64,000 nucleotides of DNA from Mauremys mutica (lineage: Eukaryota > Chordata > Testudines > Geoemydidae): assembly GCF_020497125.1 (NCBI RefSeq), contig NC_059075.1:63197321-63261320 (forward strand), written 5' to 3'. Positions 45,101-57,100 of the stretch are shown piece after piece. Position 1 is the stretch's first letter. Each line of letters opens with the position of its first letter. The position numbers and the translations under genes are program-made. The notes below the pieces were generated by a model that searched no databases, was not told the DNA's origin, and saw only the letters and a list, made by a program, of their open reading frames with translations.

Positions 45101-48100
45101 TTCCCCCCCCCCAGCATTTACCTAGAGCAGGCTCTGGCTCCCTGCCCTGCCCCCTTGTCGCTCCGGGAAGCGGAAAGAACGTGGGGGGGGGAGAAGAGGC
45201 GCAGGGGTGTGTGTTGATGTTGCCTCAGGCACCGCCCCCGGCAGCTCCCACTGACCGCGGTCCCCATTCCCGGCCAATGGGAGCTGCTGGGGGCGGTGCC
45301 TGAAGCAACAGCAACACACACCCCTGTGCCCCTACTCCCCCACATTCCAGCCGTTTCCCCCTCCTGCAGTCGAACCCCCTGCCCTGAGCCCCTTGCCACA
45401 CCCCGACCCCTGCCACACTCCTCCTGCACCCCAACCCACTGCCCTGAGCCCCCTGCCACACCCCAACCCCACCATACCCTGCACCCCTGCCCTGAGCCCC
45501 CTGCTGCACCCCAACCCCCTTCCCTGAGTCGCCTGCTGCACTCTGCACCCGACCCCCTGCCCTGAACCCCCTGCTTCACCCCAACCCCCTTCCCTGAGCC
45601 CCCTGCCGCACCCCTCCTGCACCCTGATCCCCTGCCACACCCCTCACCCCTCCTGCACCCCACCTCTCTGCCCTGAGTCCCCTGCCGCACCCCTCCTGTG
45701 CCCCGACCCCCTGCTGCACCCCTCATCCCTCCTGCACTCCACACCCCAACTCCCTGCCCTGAGCCCCTGCCACACCCCACACCCCTCCTGTACCCCCTGG
45801 GGGAAGGAAGGTAGTGAGTTGGGGTGGGGATTTCGGGGAAGGGGTTGGAAGAGCCACAGCCTCATGGAAGGCGTGGAGTGGGAGCGGGGCCGAGGACAGC
45901 GGGGGGAGGTGTCAGTAATGCGGCCCTCGGGCCAATGTACTAGTCTTCATGTGGCCCTCGTGGTCATTTGAGTTTGAGACCCCTGCTCTATGTTGTGGAT
46001 CAGGACAGCTGCATGTAAAAATTCTGTAAGACCATGTTGTAGTTTCACTCGCTCAGATCCTTCTTTAAGATCTTGGTGGGAAGCCCTGTGCTAGTGCATC
46101 CCACCTAGAACCCAACACACTCCAATCAGCTTCAGCTGCAATCTGACAGTGAGTTGGTACAGTAATTAATTTTGGTTGCTACCAGCCTGAGCCAGATTAT
46201 AATTAGTGATCTAGATAGGTGAAATGTCATATCCCAAAGCAAGTCACACAACCCATTAATTCACAAGCCGGCTCTGTCTATAACTCAACTTGCTGCATCT
46301 AGATTTGGCATTTGTGATCTATTACCTTGCGTTTTAAGGCTTTTTGATGTACTATAGCACAAACTTCTCTAACACATAAGGATGTAAGGGCGATCAGAAC
46401 AGCACAAGTATCAGCTTTAAATTAGTTTAAGTCAGATCCTAAAATGTTTTTGAAGTATTTTCTAAAATACTACATGATAGAGTCATAGAAATGTAGGGCT
46501 GGAAGGAACCTCAAAGTTATCTAGTCCTTCTCTCCACACTGGGGCAGGAAGTATACCTAGACCACCCATGACAGATATTTGTCTAATCTGTTTTTAAAAA
46601 CCTCCAATGACAGGGATCCCACAACCTCCCTAGGCAATCTGCTCCAGTGCTTAACTATCCTTATTGTTAGCAAGATTTTCCTATACAGACATAACCTACA
46701 TAGCATGTTGAATTTAAGTCTCAGAGAAGATCAAAGCACTTTAGAAACAGGATTCAATTATCCCTATGAAGTGGGTATTATACCCTTTTTACAGATGGGA
46801 CAATGAAGACTGAAGACTTCAGTTTAACAACTTTCCAGAGGTCATCCAGAGAGCCTGTGGCACAATTGGGAACAGAATCCAAAAACATTGGATACTTATT
46901 CCTTGTTCTGAGGTGCCCAACTTATCAAATAGTTATTGAATATACACTACCTAATTAGTTATATATTCAAATGAATCATTACCACCTTACCCTGCCCATG
47001 GCAATGGGTATGACTACACTACAATCAGAGGGGTGACTGCAGAATATGTAGAGCTATTGTTTGATCTAGCTAGATCAAACAATAACAGCGAAGCCACAGC
47101 AGCACATACTGGTTGAACAAATACATATCTAGGGTCACAGAAGGGCTTGTACAGCTCCACTGCTAGAATTATTCAACTGGCTAAATCAAAGCTGCCTCAG
47201 GATGTTGACATATGCTGAGTCACATTTCTGATTGCAATGTAGATATACCCATAATTATAAGTTGTCCTTGGTACATACCAGATTCTCCCGTGTAGCGGAT
47301 GTTCTGGAATTCTGCATAGAAGACTGCTTTCTCCAGCATTCCCAGGAAGATAACCGCACCAATCCAGAACTGGATCCTCAGGAGATCCCGCCAATAACAG
47401 GCTGACCATGCAAGCCACAGAACTCCAAAGAACACATACACGATACACATCACCATGAAAAACTATTATATCAGGAGGGAAACAAGGAAGGGATTAATAG
47501 AATGGTTAGACCCAAAACCATTTCCATGGAAGGACAGTGCATGGATTTAATACAGCTATATTTTCTTGGTAAAGCACAGCAGCTTGTGAAGTGTCTATAT
47601 CCAACTACTGTGGAAAGTTTGGTTTGTTCGTTTGTTTGTTTTTTAAACTTTCCACAGTAGCTGGATATAGACATTTCACATTTCTTTCCTGGGGTTCTGT
47701 AGCAGTCTAGAGGCATGATACAAATTTCTCACTGCCAGCAGATGGAATCATTGTAACTGAGTTTGAGTGATTCCATTCTTATACAAGAGGAGCTTCGCAA
47801 CTTATTCTCGGCTGATTCTGCCAAAGGAGTAAAGCACATATCACTAGCCTAAAAAAACTCCTATTAGAATCTGTGCTTGTACAAATCATCCCCCAAACAC
47901 CAAGAAATATTACCCCCTTGCACCTGTTTGTTCTTGTAGTTCCAAACTTCTCTGCCACCCTTAAGGGACATTTCAGAAACTTTCCTGGAAAGATTTAATG
48001 TAAGAGGTAGGCTTATTTCTCATACCATTCTGTAAAGCACAAGTTATGGGGTGATTATTGGAACCCTTCCCTCCCAGGTAGGAAAGAGACTTGCTTTTCA

Positions 48101-51100
48101 TTACAGATCTGTTTGGTCATTTCCCCCAGTCCCAAAATCACCTTTTGACACATGTGGCCAGCAAATAAACAGTTTTTGACCAAATTTGAGGTCATTCAAA
48201 AAGAGGCAAGTAAGACACAGGACCTAGAAAAAGCCTCAGAAATTAATCACAAAAGAATGTTAGTTTGAACACTCTGCTATGTTTCCAAAGTGACTTGTTT
48301 AAGAGACTTAAGTAAAGTCATCAAGATCTTTCAGACATGCATTGCATAGAAGCAAACTTGACATGCTGAAAAACAGATTTCATAAGTTATTTGATGGATT
48401 AGAAACATCAGAACACCAACCAGATCATGGCAAACTCCCAATAGATCATTGAGGCTCAATGTGCAAGAAAGATGAGGATGAAAACAATAAAGCACATAAA
48501 ACAAATGGCCACTCAATATGGATCAGCTACATGGCCAGAACAAAGAAGTGGGACAGCATGGGGACAACTGCAGTCTCTCCCTGCAGTGAACTAGTTTTTA
48601 AACTAGGCCATTGAGAGACAAACTGCAGAACCTCAACACACTTAATGATCAGGATAGGATTTTCTTCCCTATACACCTCCATGTCCAGGTTAGGCATACA
48701 ATTCAAAGAGAAGGACCTAGCCACAGCAGCTTCAGTCAAGGCCCTCCATCACAGGTGCACTCTAGACTTAAAGGCCCTTTTCCTGGATCTCTCACATTGG
48801 GTCACTCACACAAGTTAAATGAGCCTTAGAAAGTTCTGCTGGATGCTTTCTACTTCTGCAGAAAGTGAAGTGTGCAGCATATCAATCACAACCAGAGACT
48901 ACTGCTTACCCCCGCCCAGTAGCAGAGATCACTGCAATCAGACTAGAGACATTACTTTTTAATCAGTCTTTTTCCAAGGTCTCTATAAAGGGGGATGAAA
49001 ATTTTGTTCAAGTCCCTTTACTTCTTCAGCCAGCAGGAAATCACTTCACCTCCTGGAAAGAAACAACTAAGAACTGAGTCAGCTACAAGTTGAGTTATTC
49101 TGTCACTGGTGGCAGCGAAAAACAGTAGGGAGTGGCTACCACTAAAGAGCAGAGAAAGCAATGACACACAAAACGGTAACATTAAGCAAAAACAAAGAAC
49201 AGTGAGTTTCCCCAGACGAGCTAAGACAGGAGAGTATGTACTGAAAGTTGCAATTCATGAGTGGATAACTATACTAATGATACTGTTGCCCTCTGGCATG
49301 ACTAGTCTACAGCAGCTATGTTATAGCACTCCAATAAGAAAAAAAATACTAGAGCATGCTAATTCCTGAACTTTGCAGAGTAGGGAAAATACATGAAAAA
49401 CAATGTTCTTTATTCATGCTGAGCCACTAAGTCACCATGAATGACTACACTGCTCAAGAAAAATTTTTGCTGGGATTTATGTCAACTCTGTAGGCGAACT
49501 AAAGAAAGCCAGTTTTACTTACAATCATGAGAGGATAGTCTGCAAGAGAGAGGTACTCATATGGACCCTTCAGTTCCACAGTCACTGTCAAAACACAATC
49601 CAACTGTTTTGAACAGGAATCAAATAGTGCAGCACGTCTTAAATGTAATTTGTACTTCAATCACAAAAAAGATTAAGCCTTATATAAAACAATGAATTTT
49701 ACATGCTTGTACACCTCTACCCCGATATAATGCGAATTTGGATATAACGTGGTAAAGCAGTGCTCCCGGGAGAGAGGGGGGGTGTCTGCAAGCTCCAGCG
49801 GATCAAAGCAAGTTCGATATAACGCAGTTTCACCTATAACACGGTAAGATTTTTTGGCTCCCGAGGACAGCGTTATATCAGGGTAGAGGTGTATTTAAAA
49901 TGACATGCCCCATTATACATAGTAGTCTTCGTTAGTGAAAAGTAAATTATATTAATTTGTGCTACAAAGAGCCTGTGCAGACTAGGGCAAGTTCAAGACT
50001 ACATTTAAGCCTTAATTTTGAATTTCCTTATTTTTCCCAATTGCCTATGCTCTGTAGCCACTTTAAAAACAATTGCCATGCCAATAACATTTTAACGTAA
50101 GATATGCTAAAGAGTTTAGCATTTCCTCAAAGGAGTGCACATGGTTCCAAGTCACTGCTAGTAGCAACTGCAAGGTGTTAATTTTGATCTTGCAATGCTC
50201 TACATCACTTGAGGCCTAGCTACTTAAGTGTGTTACTATAAACAACTACATTAGTTGGGTGTTCTTCCAAGATCCTTACATGGAGGGACAATACTCAGAA
50301 CTGAAGTATCAGAGGGGTAGCCATGTTTGCCGCTTTTAGAGATCCAGACTAAGAGTCCTGTGGCACCTTACAGACTAACAGACGTATTGGAGCATGAGCT
50401 TTTGTGGGGTGAATACCCACTTCGTCGGATGCATGTGCATGTGCATCCGACGAAGTGGGTATTCACCCCACAAAAGCTCATGCTCCAATATGTCTGTTAG
50501 TCTATAAGGTGCCACAGGACTCTTTGCCGCTCAGAACTGAATTACTGACAACTCGATAGTTTCCACCATTAGTTTGACAAAGTCGAAAGCTGTTATCCTC
50601 CTGATACCATGCATGGCTCATCTATTGCCTTAGGCTGAGGGGAGCTGTAATGGAGAATGTAATTATGTGCAAGATAGAAGTTGGAAGTCTTCAAACTGAC
50701 ACTGGGCTGCACAGTATATATTACATAAAAGCACCTAAATAATGTCTGATAAGAGCATTCAATAAGTCAAAAATAAATAAGAGAATGAAAGATGACTATA
50801 TGCAGCTTACTTGTAAAGAGACTCTCTTTTGGATCAGAGGAGGGTGCTGTTATCTCCCTCCTTTTCATGTTGATACTAGACTCCTTCAAGGCTGAAATCC
50901 CAATTTGCACAATGAAGATATATGGCCCATCTTTCCGGGTTTGGATCACAGCATTCCTTGCCTGAAAAACAAGCTTCCAGATGTACACACAGATACACAG
51001 AGCAAATCAGATCAATTCAAAACTAACATCTTCTGATAAGACTCCTGAAAAGATTTTAAGCAAGCACAGTATTCACAGATGAAGCTACAACCACAATGTT

Positions 51101-54100
51101 CTCCCCCAAAGCCCTTATGCTGGGAAATATATGAATATGACTACATAACATGATGAGAGATGTCCACCAAGTGGACATATATTAATACTTTTCATTCAAT
51201 CTCCGACCTGTTCTCACAGTTGTAATACACTACGGCCAGGCTCCTAAAGAAAAATGTGGTTTATAGGCAATGCACTAAAAGTTAGTAAAGCTAATCAGAC
51301 AGACCACCACAAAAGCTACAGTGATATCAGAAGAGAGTCTCTTTCCTGGGTTCAGCTCCACTAACATTAACACATTCACCAAGACTATTTTGCTTCTTAC
51401 TCTCTGAAAGCAACAGCAACAACAGAACTATACCGAGTTCTTTGGCTTTGATGGTAGCAATTCAAATTGTATAACATGAAACAGCAAAGGTTATTGAGAT
51501 GGAATAAGAACTTTCCATATTGATCATTTGCTGTAGAAATTACTATTGGCTGCGGGACATCCCTCATGATTAAAACTCAGATCTGCCAATAAATCAGATA
51601 TTTGATAAGACAAAATTATCAATGATAAAATCTGTTAAGGCTGATACAGATTATATACCAACATTAGCGTGTTAAAAATTTAAACCTAACTACTGTATTT
51701 AATTTTATTTCTGATAAAACCAGTCTGACCTTTAATGGAATCCAGAGAGAACATGAACTTAAAAGAACTAAACATTTCATATGAAAAATGTGAAACACCT
51801 AGAACTACTGCCAAATTACCTACGTTCCACATAATTATTACACTATAACAAGGCTAAAACATATCTAGCTTCCATAAAATTCAGTGTAGCAAAATTAATA
51901 GCACTACTATTAATACATACTAAAAAGAATTTGTGCAAATATAAAAAAATTTATTTAGAGTTGCTAGATTCCACACCACCCTTATGCCTAAAATCCTCAG
52001 ATACTTACAGTTTTCTCTGCCACCATTGTGTGGTTTGTTGCATTCTCCTTATCTTTTAAACTCTTAAAGACATAAAAAGCAGCATATTAATCAAGATTCC
52101 AAAAGCTTCCCATCCACCCACACCATCATCAACCCCCTTTAAAAATCATGTACACCAAAGAAAAGGAATTACCTCTTGTTTTTCATCTGAGAGGTGTTCT
52201 AGGGGAATATACTCTTTATAGAAAATCTTTAGGATAAAAAAAAAACATATATATAAACACTTTCTTAGAAATATAAAGACAAGTTATACCAGCAGTGTTT
52301 CTGCTGTTAAAATTAGATTACAAGAAAGCAAGCACATTCTGAAAAACTGCAACAGAGGGTTAACTTACAGGGAGAAGCCCTTCTCTCATTTCCCTAACCT
52401 AGACTCTCTCCACAGCTGGGATAAAGTTTTGTGCACTTGCTTAGACTAGCCCTTTTAGGAGACGGAATTACTAAATACAACAGGTTTCATTTTTTAGAAA
52501 TGGACCGACAGATTTAATTTGGGGAGTAAAGAAGTAAATTCCCATAATAAAGCGTGCACCACTTAGAGAGTTCTAGGCACCTCCCTGTGAGAGGTAACTC
52601 ACGAAGAAAAAAGGTGGACCCAAGCCCTTTTATTTCTTTATGCATAAAAGAGTCCTGAAAGGGTGGGTTTAGTTGGGTTGTATTTGCAGATTTTTTTTTT
52701 GCTGCTTGTTTTTCACATAAGAAATTCCGATCTTGACTACCCAGAAAGACAGTACAGCGACTAGAGAACTAATGAGACTACTACTTTAGAAGACCCTGAA
52801 AGCTAAGCAACTGAGTGGGAAAGAGTCTTTGGCCAGACTGTTTACAATCATTTATTAGGTGATACACATTGGGAGAAAGGATGTCTTTGTTCAAGATTTC
52901 AGTTGTGATTTCAAAGGCTCCCAAGGAAAAGTCACATAGGGTATATGTCTACACTGCAATAATACATCCATGGCTGGTTGTGTCAGCTGACTTATGCTTG
53001 GGGTGCTTGGGCTGCGGGGCTACAAAACTGCAGTGTAGACATTCAAGCTCAGCCTCCAGCCCAAGCCTGAAAATCTACACTGCAATTTTATAAGCCCAGC
53101 AGCCTGAGTCAGCTGACACAGACCAGCGATAAAGTGTTTTATTGCAAAGTAGGCATACCCTTATGGTCTTTTGACAATCCCAACCTTACCACCTTGGCCA
53201 TTCAATTAATATATGGCCTCCTAATACACAGCTGAGATGCACAAGAGCTCTTCCAGTAAAAGCAGAGAAAACAGTTGCCTGCTTTTACATTTAGAAATAT
53301 CAGAACTGTCAACGTATTTTAAAATGTGTTTCAAGCCATCTTTATACATCAAAGTAGTTAAAAGAGCACAAATATGATTTTTTTAAAATCCTTTTCCAGT
53401 CACCTTTAACTATGCCTCATTGCTTACTTAGTATGCCAGATTCAACAGTTAAGAGAAGTTTCCTGGTGTTCACTACAGAATGTCCTTTGTTTCAACTGGG
53501 AACAGTCTAATACAGATGCCAAGCTGCACATTTCTCCTTGAAATCTCTACGTACAAACTGTTAAACAAACAGTACATTTACTGACGTTTGGTATTAATAG
53601 AGTTGTGCAGATTCCCGTGGCAAGATACAACTGGTGTAGGGCATGTATTTGTACACGCCCCCTTGATTCCTTTCCACAAGCACATACCGCCACGTGTCAC
53701 TGCCCACTTGGGCCCTCCTCTTTCCCCTCTTGTTTGGTCTTACGCTTTAAGCACTCTTTTGCCCTTTCACTATGTGGACTTCAGTTGCTTGAAGTTTCTA
53801 ATTTATTGACAATGTGTTATATAATTTACCTATCCACCTACTCTTTAAATTTATGTTCATTTAAATGTTAGTCTTGAACACTCACCTGGCAAAAAAGCTG
53901 AGGTATTATTCAGCAACGAATGTAAAGCCCAGTTTGCTGTGTATTTCCCACAGCCCCCCAAAAGCAGCACCCACTCTGACTGTGCATGGACACACCCACA
54001 ACCTTCCCAGCAGTGAGCTCTATGCCATTCCCCAATATGAAGTAGACACAGTGTTGCCAATATGGAAAACTCCACCATTTAAGTCTGCTTTTGGGGGGCA

Positions 54101-57100
54101 GACTTTGAACAGTAAACATTAAATAAACCAGAACAAAAATCATGGTTATAATTTGTTTGGTTGTTTGTTATTTGTTATACACACACAAAGATACATCTTC
54201 TCCTCTTTAAGGCAGGGGATATGTACTCATCAGCTAAGGCAGCACCTGTAGTTGCAACAAGCCCAACTGTTCCAGTAGGAATCACCTAATGCTTTCCTCT
54301 GAATGTGGTATGAGAGAACATGGTGGGATTACAAAGCCTTCACCAACATCATACCTGTGGTTTGAAGAGCTCAGAACAGTTGGGGAAGAAGAGTGAAGCC
54401 ATGGCGTAGGATCCTGACCAACCTGTATGTGCTTCAGCAGTGGCTCCAAAATAAGATGCTGCTTGATCATCCTGTCAGACATAATATAACTTATGTTTTG
54501 GCATTTGATATATCAAATGATTTTTCTCAGCAGCTAGAAAAATTGGAAAGCAAGACAATATCTCTAACGTACAAACATCTGTGAAGAGAATAGGACATCT
54601 AAACCAAAAAAAGTATTTCCCATCCTGTCCATACAAAATGAATCCACCCAAATTAATTACAAAGATATTTATAGTAAAAACCCCTTCCACGTAAATTTAG
54701 AATGGGGATCACAACACATCTTAGAATTGATCTCTTCGGTCTCTAACCAGAGAGTGGCAACTAGTTGTTCCATGATTTTTTAAACATAATCTTACACAAT
54801 TATATACGTACAGAACTGAATGCAAGTCAGTCTACAAAGTTATTTTCACGAAAGTTGCACTGTAAACTATAAATATACAGCATATATAATACAATACTAA
54901 TAGTGACCATTTGTTACCATATAAAAGGAACCTAAGTTCAGAGCTAACTTGCTTAATAATCAACTGCACCTGAAATAAGGTTGTACCACTGATTTAAAAA
55001 AAAAAGTCAACATGGCTATTAAGGCCTCAGGCCTGCAAACATTTACACCTGTGGTTAATTTTAAGTACATGAGTAATAGGGATGGAATTAGTGGGATTAC
55101 TTATATGCTTAAATTTAGAGGAGAAGCATAAATCTGCAACATGGAAGCCTAAATTATTAAAATTGCTAAAACAGAAAAGAGAGTTTAATATAAGTTATAT
55201 TCAGTACATTTTATGAACCTGAGAATGAAAATTAAGTAAACAAGAAAACTATCACAAAGTGCCACAAGTAAGTATCTAAAGTTGTAGAAAAGTTGTATAT
55301 TCTACTGTATTTGAGAAACAGTCTGCATTTATATAATGTACAGACTTGTAAGTAGCGTACGCAATAGGGGGAAGAATTAAGGCTGAATACAACCTCAGTT
55401 TAGGTATTTGCTGACCTTGGCGTGCTAAATTCTCTAATAATTTTTTTGTACTGAATATTAAGTGTTTGAGTTTTTAATCAGAGTTGATGGGTTTGTTTGG
55501 GTTTTTCTAGTTGCTTTTTTATCCTCTGCATCTAGATGAAGAAAATTAGTGTAAGCACTCAAGAGCTACTGGCCTGATCCAAAATCCACTGAAGTCAATA
55601 GAAAGGCTCCCCTTGAATTCAATAAGCTTTAGATCATGCCCTCTGCATTTCCCAGTTACCGAGGAGTCTGTTACCACCAGAGTACAGATGCCTTCCTCAG
55701 AACAGCAGACTGACAGGAATGAGATATAAATGATGTATCCAAGCTCAAATCCACTAAGCCGGGGTGGCCAACCTGAGCCTGAGGAGCCAGAATTTACCAA
55801 TGTACATTGGCAAAGAGCCACAGTAATACATCAGCAGCCCCACATCAGCTCCACCCTGCTCTCCCCCGCTCCCAGTGCCTCCCACCCAGCGGCTGCCCTG
55901 CTGATCAGCACCTCCTTCCTCCCTCCCCACACCTCCTGATCAGCTGTTTCTTTGCATGTAGGAGGGGCTGGAAGGGGTAGAGTGGGGACAGGGCCTGTGG
56001 CAGAGCCAGGGGTTGAGCAGTGAGCACCCCTCAGCACATTGGAAAGCTGGCGCCTGTAGCTCCAGCCCCGGAGTAGGTGCCTATACAAGGAGCCGCATAT
56101 TACCTTCTGAAGAGCCGCATGTGGCTCTGAAGCCACACCTTGGCCACCCCTGTACTAAGCAACCATGACTTTAAAAAAAAAAAAATACCATGCAGTTCCA
56201 GATGATTCTTACCCCAAAGTTGGAGACTTCATTGTAGCAATCAGAATGTCTAAAGTACCAGGTAACATTGTAACCCTGCAAGGGATCACAAGCCTTCTCG
56301 TCTCCTTCAACTACACAGAAAACAAGACAGAAAAAAATGTAACAAGTCCTCATATGCCAGGTTTTCCCCTAGCTATTAATGGACTAGTACCATACATAAT
56401 GTTACTCCCCTGCCCAACTACAATAAACAATGAAGAATAATATGCTTATTCAAACAAGGGACCAGCAGCAGAAGAGCAGTGTTCTTCTGAGACAGAAACT
56501 ATTGTTCAAAAGAACACAAAGTGACGCATATGGAGACTAGAATTCCATTCATTCTGATGTTACAGGATTCCATTTGGGTGACTGAAGATGTGTGAAATTA
56601 TTCAACACAGTGAAGCAGGGTGGTTAAAGCAAATGAGACAATTCTTGTAAAGCTGGGAGCACCAAACTAAGGGTACGTCTACACTACGGGACTATTCCGA
56701 ATTTGCATAAACCGGTTTTGTAAAACAGATTGTATAAAATTGAGTGTGCGCGGCCACACTAAACACATTAAATCGGTGGTGTGCGTCCACGGTCCGAGGC
56801 TAGCATCGACTTCTGGAGCGTTGCACTGTGGGTAGCTATTCCGTAGCTATCCCATAGTTCCCGCAGCCTCCCCCGCCCCTTGGAATTTCCGGGTTGAGAT
56901 CCCAGTGCCTGAGGGGGCAAAAATCATTGTCGCGGGTGGTTCTGGGTAAATGTCGTCAGTCACTCCTTCCTCTGGGAAAGCAACGGCAGACAAGCATTTC
57001 GCGCCTTTTTTCCCTGGATTGCCCTGGCAGATGCCATAGCATGGCAATCATGGAGCCTGTTTTGCCTTTTGTGACTGTCACCGTATGTGTACTAGATGCC

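Noticed and set aside
45118..45780. 220-codon minus-strand Gly-rich frame
   Set aside because: Translation of the C-rich minisatellite within a hAT element.
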